Shown in pieces: positions 35,444 through 43,354 of a stretch of DNA of 64,000 nucleotides. The notes under the pieces are model-generated. The model saw nothing but the letters and a program-made list of their open reading frames with translations. It had not been told where the DNA came from and did not search any database. The translations under genes were made by a program, and so were the position numbers. Source of the DNA: Oscillospiraceae bacterium (GTDB lineage: Bacteria > Bacillota > Clostridia > Oscillospirales > Oscillospiraceae); assembly GCA_022846095.1 (NCBI GenBank), contig AP025583.1, positions 3,683,279 through 3,747,278 of the forward strand, written 5' to 3'. Each line of letters begins with the position of its first letter. Within the stretch, counting starts at the first letter, position 1.

Positions 35444-35758
35444 ATGCATGAGGCGGTAGGAATTTTAGAAGTATTCGGCCTGGTGTGCGCCTTTCTGGCC
35501 GCGGATGCGGGCTGTAAGGCGGGAAACGTGCGGCTGGAGTGCTTCGACAAGAACAAGCCCGCCAATGCGGACGCCCTGCCGGTGCCCCTGCTGGTGACCG
35601 TCAAATTCCGGGGCGGCGTGGCCGACGTGGAGGCCGCTATGGCCGCCGCCGAGGCGGTCGCGGCGGAGCAGTCCGGCATCGTGCAGCGGCACGTTATTCC
35701 AAATCCCACCCCAGATACCGAGAAGATGCTGGGGCTCAGCGCCTTTGACAAGAGCTAA
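35444..35758 (+). CDS. Microcompartment shell protein (BMC-H), divergent
   Basis: A 104-residue single BMC domain: N-terminal EAVGILEVFGLVCAFLAADAG, a variable loop NKPANADALPVP longer than in PduA, then VTVKFRGGVADVEAAMAAA and the C-terminal HVIPNPTPDTEKML. It should form hexamers. The pore loop differs from the GSG type of its neighbours, so it may pass a different metabolite. GGAGAGGAG site upstream. Confidence 0.88.
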   Translation: MHEAVGILEVFGLVCAFLAADAGCKAGNVRLECFDKNKPANADALPVPLLVTVKFRGGVADVEAAMAAAEAVAAEQSGIVQRHVIPNPTPDTEKMLGLSAFDKS

Positions 35759-35816
35759 GCCCCCCATCCCCCCAGGAGGCGCACCACAAAACTAATATAT
35801 ATTGGAGGATACAACA

Positions 35817-36095
35817 ATGGCACAGGAAGCTCTGGGTATGATTGAGACGCGCGGTCTGACCGCGGCAATTGAGGCGGCGGACGCCATGACCAAGGCCGCC
35901 GAGGTGACCCTGATCGGCACGGAAAAGATCGGCTCCGGCCTCGTGACCGTCATGGTCCGCGGCGACGTGGGGGCCGTGAAGGCCGCCGTGGAGAGCGGCA
36001 GCGCCGCCGCCGGCCGTCTGGGCGAGCTGGTGGCCACCCACGTAATCCCCCGCCCCCACAGCGACGTGGAGAAGATCCTGCCCACCATCAAATAG
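35817..36095 (+). CDS. Microcompartment shell hexamer protein (BMC-H, PduA-like)
   Basis: A 92-residue canonical BMC domain with [21 protein letters not shown], pore loop [16 protein letters not shown] and C-terminal [15 protein letters not shown]. The GSG pore is that of PduA/PduJ, which conduct 1,2-propanediol. The ATG at 35817 follows TTGGAGG. It is about 85% identical by eye to the shell protein at 36540, so the two are recent duplicates. Confidence 0.95.
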   Translation: MAQEALGMIETRGLTAAIEAADAMTKAAEVTLIGTEKIGSGLVTVMVRGDVGAVKAAVESGSAAAGRLGELVATHVIPRPHSDVEKILPTIK

Positions 36096-36116
36096 ACGTA
36101 ACAGAGGTATGGCTAC

Positions 36117-36419
36117 ATGGGGAACGCATATGGCTTCGTAGAGATTCAGGGCGTGGTTGCGGCGCTGGACGCGCTGGACATCATGTGCAAAACAGCGGAC
36201 GTGGCGCTGGCCGCCTGGGAGCGCAAGCTGGGCGGACGCCTGGTGACGCTGGTGGTGGAGGGCGGCGTGTCGGCGGTGGCGCAGGCGGTGGAGGCCGCCG
36301 CCGCGGGCGCCCTGAAGCGGCCCGTGGCCAGCGGCGTGCTGGCCAGTCCCCATGCCGAAATCGTGCGCCTGGTGCAGTTGAGCGCCAGCCGCTTCAATGA
36401 CAAGGGGGCACAGGCGTAA
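36117..36419 (+). CDS. Microcompartment shell protein (BMC-H), divergent paralogue
   Basis: A 100-residue BMC domain (YGFVEIQGVVAALDALDIMCKTADV..., GGRLVTLVVEGGVSAVAQAVEAA, ASPHAEIVRLV). The pore loop KLGGRLVT replaces the GSG of its neighbours and introduces an arginine, so its pore charge differs. It sits between the two near-identical PduA-like genes. Its stop codon directly abuts the next in-frame ATG (TAAATG at 36417). Confidence 0.88.
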   Translation: MGNAYGFVEIQGVVAALDALDIMCKTADVALAAWERKLGGRLVTLVVEGGVSAVAQAVEAAAAGALKRPVASGVLASPHAEIVRLVQLSASRFNDKGAQA

Positions 36420-36539
36420 ATGGCTGAAAAAACCAACAGGCCGGCGGCGCAGGGGACAGGGACCGCGCCCGCCGCCGCGGCGAAAAGCGCCGCTGCCGGA
36501 CCGGCAAAGCCAGGAAAGACAATAAAGGAGGAAAAGAAG
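36420..36539 (+). other. In-frame Ala/Pro/Lys-rich N-terminal extension of the next shell gene
   Basis: Forty codons in frame with the shell gene at 36540, opening with ATG directly after the preceding stop. The peptide ([20 protein letters not shown], then [20 protein letters not shown]) is low-complexity and probably disordered. An AAGGGGG tract (36402-36408) lies 11 nt before the ATG and could allow translation. If used, the gene makes long (132 aa) and short (92 aa) shell proteins from two starts. Confidence 0.5.
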
Positions 36540-36818
36540 ATGGCATTAGAGGCATTGGGTATGGTGGAGACCAGAGGGCTGGTGGCGGCAATTGAGGCCG
36601 CCGATTCCATGTGCAAGGCGGCGAACGTCGCCCTGATCGGCACGGAGAAAATCGGCTCCGGCCTTGTGACCGTTATGGTCCGCGGCGATGTGGGTGCCGT
36701 AAAATCCGCGGTGGAGAGCGGCAGCGCCGCGGCGGGCCGCCTGGGCGAATTGGTGGCCACCCACGTGATTCCCCGCCCCCACGGCGACGTGGAGATGATT
36801 CTCCCCGCGCTGAAGTAG
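36540..36818 (+). CDS. Microcompartment shell hexamer protein (BMC-H, PduA-like), possible dual start
   Basis: A 92-residue BMC domain: [52 protein letters not shown]. The internal ATG at 36540 has an excellent AAAGGAGG site, so the short form is certainly made. The frame also remains open upstream to an ATG at 36420 (see separate entry). Together with the gene at 35817 it supplies the bulk facet hexamers of the compartment. Confidence 0.93.
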   Translation: MALEALGMVETRGLVAAIEAADSMCKAANVALIGTEKIGSGLVTVMVRGDVGAVKSAVESGSAAAGRLGELVATHVIPRPHGDVEMILPALK

Positions 36819-36849
36819 CAGCCGACGCACGGCGAAAGCGGGTGCCGAT

Positions 36850-37491
36850 ATGGAGAAGCAGGAAATTACATACATCACCCGGCTGGTAATCGATGCGCTG
36901 AACAAGTACCAGAGCCGGGAGGGGACGGGAATCCCCGTAGGGGTGTCGGCGCGGCATCTCCACCTGACCCAGGCCCACGTGGAGATCCTGTTCGGCGCAG
37001 GATACCGGCTGACGAAGAAAAAGCCGCTGATGGGCGGGCAGTTTGCCTGCAATGAGACGGTGACGGTGATCAGCCCCGGCATGAAGATTCTGGAGCGCGT
37101 GCGGGTGCTGGGGCCGGTGCGCGGCGCCTCGCAGGTGGAGCTCTCCGCCAGCGACGCCGCAAAGCTGGGCCTGGACGCTCCGCTGCGCGAGTCGGGCGAC
37201 ACGGCGGGCAGCGCCGGCGTGACTCTGGTGGGACCCAAAGGCAGCGTGTGCCTCCCCCAGGGCTGTATCGTGGCCGCGCGCCACATCCATATGAGCCCCG
37301 GGGATGCGCAGCACTACGGGGTACGGGACGGCGATCTGGTGTCTGTCCGCTTCGGGGGGCCGCGCCCCACGGTGTTTGAAGGGGTAAAGATCCGTGTGGA
37401 CCCCTGTTTCACCCTGGAAATGCACATTGACACGGACGAGGCCAACGCCGCCTGGCTCCACAACGGGGACAGGGTCGAGCTGGTCCGATAG
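36850..37491 (+). CDS. pduL: Phosphate propanoyltransferase PduL
   Basis: A 213-residue PTAC family enzyme converting propionyl-CoA and phosphate to propionyl phosphate and free CoA, allowing ATP formation by a kinase and recycling CoA in the shell. Metal-binding histidines are in VSARHLHLT and VAARHIHMS, and a third zinc motif MHIDTDEAN lies near the C-terminus. The N-terminal helix ITYITRLVIDALNKY is an encapsulation peptide. No acetate/propionate kinase is in the window. Confidence 0.95.
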   Translation: MEKQEITYITRLVIDALNKYQSREGTGIPVGVSARHLHLTQAHVEILFGAGYRLTKKKPLMGGQFACNETVTVISPGMKILERVRVLGPVRGASQVELSASDAAKLGLDAPLRESGDTAGSAGVTLVGPKGSVCLPQGCIVAARHIHMSPGDAQHYGVRDGDLVSVRFGGPRPTVFEGVKIRVDPCFTLEMHIDTDEANAAWLHNGDRVELVR

Positions 37492-37538
37492 CGCAGGGAG
37501 TACGGCCCGCGGGTGCGGGCGCGATACGGGAGGCTGCC

Positions 37539-37808
37539 ATGATTGTAGGCAAGGTAGTGGGAAGCGTCGTTTCCACACGGAAGAACGAACGGCTGCTGGG
37601 CAGCAAATTTATGATTGTCGCCCCTGTGGCGGAGATGGGCGGCAAAAACGCCCGCCTGGTGGCGGTGGACAACGTGGGGGCGGGCGTGGGCGAGTTTGTG
37701 CTCGTCGCGCTGGGCAGCGCCGCACGCATCGGCTGCGACAGGGAAACAGCTCCCATCGACGCCGCCATTGTAGGCATCGTGGACGAGGACTGCAACAGCT
37801 TCCGCTGA
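37539..37808 (+). CDS. Microcompartment vertex protein (BMC-P, EutN/CcmL family)
   Basis: An 89-residue pentameric vertex protein: MIVGKVVGSVVSTRKNERLLG, then a beta-barrel core ending GCDRETAPIDAAIVGIVDE. Five copies cap each of the 12 vertices of the shell. A GGGAGG site precedes the ATG. The only BMC-P in the locus. Confidence 0.94.
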   Translation: MIVGKVVGSVVSTRKNERLLGSKFMIVAPVAEMGGKNARLVAVDNVGAGVGEFVLVALGSAARIGCDRETAPIDAAIVGIVDEDCNSFR

Positions 37809-37831
37809 CGGCGTGAGACGGGGGAGAATTT

Positions 37832-39208
37832 ATGGAACTGGAAGCATTGCGCGCGCTGCTGCGCGGCTGCGGCATCGTGGGTGCGGGCGGCGCCGGCTTT
37901 CCCACCTATGCCAAGCTGTCCGACCGGGCCGACACCGTGCTGCTCAACTGCGCCGAGTGCGAGCCACTGCTCAAGCTGCACCAGCAGTTGCTGGAGGCCC
38001 GCGCCCCCGAGATCCTCCGCGCGCTGCAGGTGGTGGCCCGCGCCATGGGCGCGGGCCGGGTAATCGTGTGCGTCAAGGCGGCGTACCGGCGCACGGCGCA
38101 GGTCCTGCGGGCGTGTATGCCCGCGTTTGGTGACATGCGCCTGCAGCTGCTGGACAGCGCGTACCCCATGGGGGACGAGGTACTGCTCACCTACGAGGCC
38201 ACGGGCCGCGTGGTGCGCCCCGGCGGGCTGCCGCTGGAGGCGGGGGTGGTGGTCTTTAATGTGGAGACCCTGTACAACGTCAGCCGGGCGCTGGACTGCG
38301 GCGCGCCCGTGACCGACAAGCTGGTGACCGTCGCCGGCGCGGTGGCGCGGCCCCTCACGGTGCGCGTGCCTCTGGGCATGGCCGTGGAAGAGCTGGCAGC
38401 GCTGGCGGGCGGCGCACAGGTGCCCGACCCCGCCTACCTCTTGGGCGGGCCCATGATGGGGACGCTGGGCTCCTCCATGCAGCCCGTGACCAAGACCACC
38501 AACGCCGTCCTCGTGCTGCCCCGGGAGCACCCGCTGGTGCTGGAGCGCACGGCCAGCGCCGCCGTGGCCCTCAAGCGCGCCGCCAGCGCGTGCTGCCAGT
38601 GCCAGTGCTGCACGGATCTGTGCCCCCGGCACCTGCTGGGACACCCCATCGAGCCCCATCTCTTCATGCGCTGCGCGGCAAATGGGGCGTTCAGGGATGC
38701 CAACGTCTTTTTAAACACCATGTTCTGCAGCGGCTGCGGCGTGTGCGAGCTCTACGCCTGCCCCCAGGGCCTCTCGCCCCGCACGTTGATCGCGCAGTAC
38801 AAGGACGGACTGCGCGCCGCGGGCGTGCCCGTCCCAAGGGACGCCCAAGCGGGGCCTGTGTCCCGCGACCGGGGGCTCCGGGCGGTGCCGGAGGAGCGGC
38901 TGGAGGCCCGGGTGGGCATCTCCCGCTATTCCTCCGACGCGCCGTTGGATGAAACGCTGCGGGAGGCCGGACGGGTCAAGCTCCTCTTCTCCCAGCACAT
39001 CGGCGCGCCTGCGGTGCCCGCTGCGGCGCGGGGCGATCGGGTGCGCCGGGGCGACGTTCTGGCGCGGCCCGCCCAGGGCCTGAGCGTGGCGGTCCACGCC
39101 TCGGTCACGGGCCGGGTGGCGGAGATAAATGATCAGTTCGCGATCCTGGAGCGGGACCGGGGCGATCCGCCGCCGACTGCGGATTTGAGACAGGGGGAGC
39201 AGCCATGA
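37832..39208 (+). CDS. pduS: PduS/RnfC-type electron-transfer flavoprotein
   Basis: A 458-residue homologue of PduS and RnfC. A glycine-rich nucleotide segment GIVGAGGAGFPTYAKL opens it. Two 4Fe-4S motifs follow: Cys254/257/260/264 and Cys299/302/305/310 (CxxCxxCxxxxCP). A barrel-sandwich domain ends the protein. PduS is a cobalamin reductase in B12 systems; in a B12-free GRE compartment it more likely oxidises NADH and passes electrons out via PduT (inference). It overlaps pduT by 4 nt (ATGA). Confidence 0.92.
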   Translation: MELEALRALLRGCGIVGAGGAGFPTYAKLSDRADTVLLNCAECEPLLKLHQQLLEARAPEILRALQVVARAMGAGRVIVCVKAAYRRTAQVLRACMPAFGDMRLQLLDSAYPMGDEVLLTYEATGRVVRPGGLPLEAGVVVFNVETLYNVSRALDCGAPVTDKLVTVAGAVARPLTVRVPLGMAVEELAALAGGAQVPDPAYLLGGPMMGTLGSSMQPVTKTTNAVLVLPREHPLVLERTASAAVALKRAASACCQCQCCTDLCPRHLLGHPIEPHLFMRCAANGAFRDANVFLNTMFCSGCGVCELYACPQGLSPRTLIAQYKDGLRAAGVPVPRDAQAGPVSRDRGLRAVPEERLEARVGISRYSSDAPLDETLREAGRVKLLFSQHIGAPAVPAAARGDRVRRGDVLARPAQGLSVAVHASVTGRVAEINDQFAILERDRGDPPPTADLRQGEQP

Positions 39209-39753
39209 ACCGAGCGCTGGGCATGATAGAATACAAGACAGTCTCCTCCGGCGTGGCCGCGGCGGACCGGATGGTAAAGGCCGCGCGCATTGAGCTCATC
39301 GAGGGTCAGGCGGTCTGTCCGGGCAAGTACATCGCGCTGTTCCGGGGCGAGCTGAGCGCCGTCCAGGCGGCTATGGAGACGGCCACCCATGGGGACACAG
39401 ACCACCTCATCAGCACCTTCGTGCTGGGCAACCCCCACGAGGACATCTTCCCCGCCATCTATGGCACCACGAAGGTGGAGGGCGTACAGGCGCTGGGGAT
39501 CTTGGAGGGGTATGACGCCGCCTCCGTCGTGGTGGCGGCCGACGTCGCCGCCAAAACCGCCGTGGTGCATCTGATTGAACTCCGCCTGGCCAAGGGCATG
39601 TGCGGCAAGTCCTACCTGATGCTCACAGGCGAGGTGGCCGCCGTCCAAGCGGCCATCGACCGGGCGCGGGCCAGCGTGGGGGAAAAGGGCATGTATCTGG
39701 ACTCCACAGTGATCGCCCAGCCCGACGAGCAGATCTGCAGATCGATATTGTAA
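39205..39753 (+). CDS. pduT: Microcompartment trimeric shell protein PduT (tandem BMC, Fe-S)
   Basis: A 182-residue tandem-BMC protein with domain 1 RALGMIEYKTVSSGVAAADR and domain 2 QALGILEGYDAASVVVAADV. Cys38 in VCPGKY matches the single pore cysteine that in Citrobacter PduT coordinates a 4Fe-4S cluster on the trimer axis. It is translationally coupled to pduS, consistent with an electron conduit through the shell. Last gene of the microcompartment run. Confidence 0.94.
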   Translation: MNRALGMIEYKTVSSGVAAADRMVKAARIELIEGQAVCPGKYIALFRGELSAVQAAMETATHGDTDHLISTFVLGNPHEDIFPAIYGTTKVEGVQALGILEGYDAASVVVAADVAAKTAVVHLIELRLAKGMCGKSYLMLTGEVAAVQAAIDRARASVGEKGMYLDSTVIAQPDEQICRSIL

Positions 39754-39754
39754 C

Positions 39755-39784
39755 TTGCCCGGTCCCGCCGGTCTGTGGTATGAT
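39755..39784 (+). promoter_or_regulatory. Candidate sigma-A promoter for the DeoR gene
   Basis: TTGCCC (39755-39760), 18-bp spacer, TATGAT (39779-39784), about 43 bp before the DeoR start. It starts just after the pduT stop, giving the regulator its own promoter. Confidence 0.5.
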
Positions 39785-39826
39785 GAAAACGGATTTCCCA
39801 TTAAATAACCGGACAGGGTGAGTCAA

Positions 39827-40591
39827 ATGCTTGCACAGGAGCGGCGTAAGCTGATTCTAGATCGTTTGCACGAAAAAAAGAGCGTAGTGGTAGCCGAGCT
39901 GAGCCAGCAGTATGGCGTGTCCGAGGAGACCATCCGCCGCGATCTTGACAAGCTGGAAAAAGAGGGGTTCGCCACTAAGAGCTACGGCGGCGCGGTAATC
40001 AACGAGAGCGTCAGCATCGACATGCCGTTTAATGTGCGCAAAAAGCGCAATATCCCCGGCAAGAAAAAGATTGCGGAGCTGGTGGGCGGCATGGTGGACA
40101 ACGGCGATCACATCATCCTGGACGCCAGCACCACCGCGGTATTTATTGCCAAGGCCATCAAGGACAAGAAGAACCTGACCGTCATCACCAATTCCCTGGA
40201 GATAATGATTGAACTCTCCGACACCACGGACTGGACCATTATCTCTCCCGGCGGCAGTATGCGCGGAGGCTACCTGGCCCTAGTCGGCCCCCGGATGATG
40301 GAGGGACTGAGCGATTTCCGCGCGGAAAAGGCCTTCATCTCGTGCAAGGGCATCGACATGGAGGGCGGCTTTACCGACGGCAACGAGGATTTCGCCCTTA
40401 TTAAACGCGCCATGCTCCACTGCGCCGGGGAAAAGGTGCTGGCGGTGGATAGCAGCAAATTCGACACTGTGGCCTTTGCCCACATCGGGGACGTCAGCGA
40501 GGTGGACACCGTGGTGACCGACTGTGAGCCGCCGAGCAGGTGGAAAGAGTTTTTTGCGCAGCGCGGGGTGCGCTGCCTGTACCCCCGCTGA
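39827..40591 (+). CDS. DeoR-family transcriptional regulator
   Basis: A 254-residue DeoR regulator: N-terminal winged helix (AERRKLILDRLHEKKSVVVA, YGVSEETIRRDLDKLEKEG) and a DeoRC sugar-phosphate sensor (ILDASTTAVFIAKAI, VITNSLEIM, KAFISCKGIDMEGGFTDGNEDFALIKRAML). Such proteins repress sugar genes until a phosphorylated sugar appears; fuculose or rhamnulose 1-phosphate, or DHAP, would fit. The ATG at 39827 is taken over the in-frame GTG at 39818 because the AGGGTG site spaces better. It probably controls the microcompartment operon. Confidence 0.88.
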   Translation: MLAQERRKLILDRLHEKKSVVVAELSQQYGVSEETIRRDLDKLEKEGFATKSYGGAVINESVSIDMPFNVRKKRNIPGKKKIAELVGGMVDNGDHIILDASTTAVFIAKAIKDKKNLTVITNSLEIMIELSDTTDWTIISPGGSMRGGYLALVGPRMMEGLSDFRAEKAFISCKGIDMEGGFTDGNEDFALIKRAMLHCAGEKVLAVDSSKFDTVAFAHIGDVSEVDTVVTDCEPPSRWKEFFAQRGVRCLYPR

Positions 40592-40623
40592 ATCCGGCCC
40601 GCGGGGCGGGAGAAGGGAGCGCT

Positions 40624-40854
40624 ATGATCACAAAAAAATTATTCCGCACCATCCAGGAACTTCAGGAGCTGCAGCGGCTGGCCACCATGTGCCCCTCGGA
40701 CATCGGCCTGCACGCGCTGGACGGCAAGACGATAGTAGATGCGAAGAGCTATATCGGCATGTATTCCCTCGATTTCACACAGCCCATCCTGGTGGTGAGC
40801 GAGGACGCGCACTTTCATTCGCTGATCCGGGGGATCGGCGAGACGGTGGAGTAA
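40624..40854 (+). CDS. HPr-like small protein lacking the phosphorylation histidine
   Basis: A 76-residue protein. The segment SDIGLHALDGKTIVDAKSYIGMYSLDFTQPILVVSED resembles the second half of HPr (KSIMGVMSLG region). The N-terminal half is diverged and the His15-Ala-Arg-Pro phosphorylation site is missing, so phosphotransfer is unlikely. It lies 33 nt after the DeoR gene, with GAAGGGAG before the ATG, and may be co-transcribed. A regulatory or adaptor role is conceivable. The call rests on pattern recognition only. Confidence 0.6.
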   Translation: MITKKLFRTIQELQELQRLATMCPSDIGLHALDGKTIVDAKSYIGMYSLDFTQPILVVSEDAHFHSLIRGIGETVE

Positions 40855-40896
40855 GCGTAACTGATTTGTGTACCCGCATCCAGAGTTTTTTTCAAC

Positions 40897-40949
40897 AAAT
40901 AAGACAGACCTGCTCTTATCGAGAGATAAAGAGCGGGTCTGTCTTATTT
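40897..40949. terminator. Bidirectional terminator between convergent operons
   Basis: 21-nt arms (40897-40917 and 40929-40949) pair with a single mismatch (a G-U wobble in one RNA strand) around an 11-nt loop. A-rich and T-rich sequence flanks both sides. It closes the microcompartment/DeoR side (plus) and the second sugar operon (minus). The following 41-kb stretch to 41100 shows nothing else recognisable. Confidence 0.85.
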
Positions 40950-41100
40950 AAAATTGCTTTTACCCTCAGGCCGGGAATACCACCACGGCTTTCCCAAGCC
41001 CGAAGCGCATATGCAGGGAGTTCTGGATGAGTAAGGCCGCTGTGTGCCGGGGGATGACAGGTATACTGTGCAATCTGCGCAGTTTGACCTCTATATAAGA

Positions 41101-41760
41101 TTAGGCTCTGGCCTGTTGTTTGGCCATCCATGTGCCGAGCTGGGCCAACTTATCCTCAGGGATGTCCGTCTCCCCTCCCATCACCCTTGCCAGCCAAACG
41201 GTTTTGGCAATCATCTCTACGGTTACCGTTCTGCCGTAGGCGGCCTGCAGATTAGCTCCCATAGCCAGCATGCCATGGTTTTCCAGGAGCACCACGTCGC
41301 TGCCCATATGCCGCATATACCCGTCAATCAGATGAACCGTCCCCGGCTCGCCGTAGGGCAGCAGCGGGATCTCGCCTCCAAACATAATGTTTACCTCAGC
41401 AATGGCCTTTGTGCGGATGGGTTGGCCGCTGATGGCGAAGGCGGAGCAGAATGGCGCGTGGCAGTGGACGACACCGTTTACGTCGGGACGAAGCTGATAC
41501 ATCTTCGTATGCATAACCGTTTCAGAAGAGGATTTAAGCCCCTCCATCCGATCCAGATAGTTTCCCTCCATATCTACAGCAATGATCATTTCCTCTGTGA
41601 GGAATTCTTTGCTCTGGCCTGACGGAGTAATGTATACCGTCCCGGTATCCCGGTTGCAGATGGAGATATTGCCTTCATTTGTCCCAACCATCCCCCGCTC
41701 GGTCAGCCGATGTCCAATATCGACAATCTGCTTTCTGTACTCGCCATCCCTGCTGCTCAT
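41101..41760 (-). CDS. Class II aldolase (fuculose-phosphate aldolase/epimerase family)
   Basis: A 219-residue class II aldolase/adducin-domain protein: NEGNISICN, TPSGQSKEF, HTKMYQLRPDVNGVVHCHAPF (zinc histidines) and LLENHGMLAMG. Family members cleave or epimerise sugar phosphates (FucA, RhaD, AraD). No encapsulation tail, unlike the microcompartment copy at 32.0 kb, so it should act in the cytosol. It overlaps the kinase gene by 4 nt at the end of a six-gene minus-strand operon. Substrate not predictable beyond a ketose 1-phosphate or 5-phosphate. Confidence 0.88.
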   Translation of the reverse strand: MSSRDGEYRKQIVDIGHRLTERGMVGTNEGNISICNRDTGTVYITPSGQSKEFLTEEMIIAVDMEGNYLDRMEGLKSSSETVMHTKMYQLRPDVNGVVHCHAPFCSAFAISGQPIRTKAIAEVNIMFGGEIPLLPYGEPGTVHLIDGYMRHMGSDVVLLENHGMLAMGANLQAAYGRTVTVEMIAKTVWLARVMGGETDIPEDKLAQLGTWMAKQQARA

Positions 41761-43265
41761 TCACCCAGATCCTTTCCGTCTATAAATTTATCACATATCT
41801 TTAGATAACGTTCGTAGGCCTCCAGCCAATGCTCCCGGTCAGAAGCGGGCTGATAAACCGTATTTGCAAAGGAGCGCTTTACAATCTCAGACATCTCGTC
41901 CATCCCCGCCACCTCGCCCAGCGCGTACAGTTGGGTGAGGATATTGCCCGCGGAGGTAGCCTCCGACGCCCCCGCTACGACCGTCCTGCCGGTGGCGTCC
42001 GCCAGCATCTGGCATAGAAGCGGGGCGTAAACGCCGCCGCCCACCACCGCCAAGGACTCCATGGGACGGCCCAGCACCTCGGCGTACCGGTCCAGCGTCC
42101 AGCGCGCTTTGAGGGCGTAGCTCTCCACGATACAGCGGATAAACGCTGCGCCGTCCATGGGAACCGGCTGTCCGGTGGCCCGGCAGTAATCTGCGATGCG
42201 CTCCCTCACATTTCCCCAAGTCTCAAAGAAGCCCAGATCGATGTCGATAAAACTCCGGTGGGCCCGGGCCGTCTCGGCCAGGGCGTACATCTCCTCATAG
42301 GTAATGCCGCCGGGCCAGTCCCGGCGCAGGGCGTGCATCAACCACATACCCGCGCTGAAATTGCGCACCATGATGTCGGTGTTGTCAAAGCCTTTGACAA
42401 TACTGGTGTTAAACTCGTACATCTTGTCCGTAAGTTCCAAGTTGCGGTTTGCCGAGCAAAAGACCAGCGTGGTGCCGGAGCCCAGGAAAATGCTGTTTTC
42501 TCCCAACTGGGGAACCGCCAGGGCCGCCGCTGCGGTGTCGTGCCCGGGCACGGCTACAATTTTCATGTCCCGGGTGCCAAGCTCGTCCCCGACCTGGGGC
42601 AGGACGCTGCCAATAATGGATCCCGGCATGACGATTTCATTCTTCAGAATAGAACGGTCCACGCCCAGCTTATCCAGCAGCCAACCGCTATAACGGCTGG
42701 ACTTCAAATCCACAAGCCGGGTGACCGAGATACTGGTCAGTTCCGAAACCGGCCGGCCACTGAAAAAATAGCTGAGCAGATCCGCGATGCCAAGGAAACG
42801 GTCGGCGTTTTGCAGGTCGGTAAGTCCCAGCTTTTTTTGAATAAACAGGCGAACCGGGGAGTTATAGGCCGCAACGTCCATGCCGGTGCGGAAGAAAACC
42901 TCCCGCATATCCACCCGCTCCAAAAATTCCGGCAGATACTCCGCAAACCGGGTGTTTTTATAGAAAAGGGGCAGGCTCATCAGCGTACCGCGGCGATCCA
43001 GCAGTCCGTAATCTCCGCCCCAGGTCTCCACGCCGAGGGAGGCGGGGCTCATTCCCGATGCGGCTATATATTTTGCTATATGCAGCTTGAGCTGCGCAAA
43101 AATATTGACCACATCCAGGTAGAGCCAGCCGTCCGGGAGATAGGACTGGTAGAGGTCGAACCGGCTCTCCACCCGTATGGACAGCTTCTCTCCGTCAAAC
43201 GCCCCCGACACCAGGCGGCAGCCGCTCTTCCCGGTATCACCGGCCAGTGTGATTAGTTTTTTCAC
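41757..43265 (-). CDS. FGGY carbohydrate kinase (rhamnulokinase-like)
   Basis: About 502 residues. The N-terminus is diverged (LAGDTGKSGCRLVSGAF), with GVETWGGDYGLLDRRG, VPGHDTAAAALAVP, FLGSGTTLVF and the C-terminal VVGGGVYAPLLCQMLADAT and ASEATSAGNILTQL motifs of the RhaB/FucK branch. It phosphorylates a ketose delivered by the adjacent ABC transporter. The GTG at 43265 has GAGGTG 9 nt upstream; an in-frame GTG at 43277 is the alternative. Clearly different from the fucose-operon kinase at 16.0 kb, so the sugar may differ. Confidence 0.86.
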   Translation of the reverse strand: MKKLITLAGDTGKSGCRLVSGAFDGEKLSIRVESRFDLYQSYLPDGWLYLDVVNIFAQLKLHIAKYIAASGMSPASLGVETWGGDYGLLDRRGTLMSLPLFYKNTRFAEYLPEFLERVDMREVFFRTGMDVAAYNSPVRLFIQKKLGLTDLQNADRFLGIADLLSYFFSGRPVSELTSISVTRLVDLKSSRYSGWLLDKLGVDRSILKNEIVMPGSIIGSVLPQVGDELGTRDMKIVAVPGHDTAAAALAVPQLGENSIFLGSGTTLVFCSANRNLELTDKMYEFNTSIVKGFDNTDIMVRNFSAGMWLMHALRRDWPGGITYEEMYALAETARAHRSFIDIDLGFFETWGNVRERIADYCRATGQPVPMDGAAFIRCIVESYALKARWTLDRYAEVLGRPMESLAVVGGGVYAPLLCQMLADATGRTVVAGASEATSAGNILTQLYALGEVAGMDEMSEIVKRSFANTVYQPASDREHWLEAYERYLKICDKFIDGKDLGE

Positions 43266-43354
43266 GCGCTTGCACACCTCATTCCAGCTGCCGGCGCATA
43301 CTGCCCGGTATGTGCGTTATGCGGCCATCGGATGTTCGGCTCTGCATATGGCGC

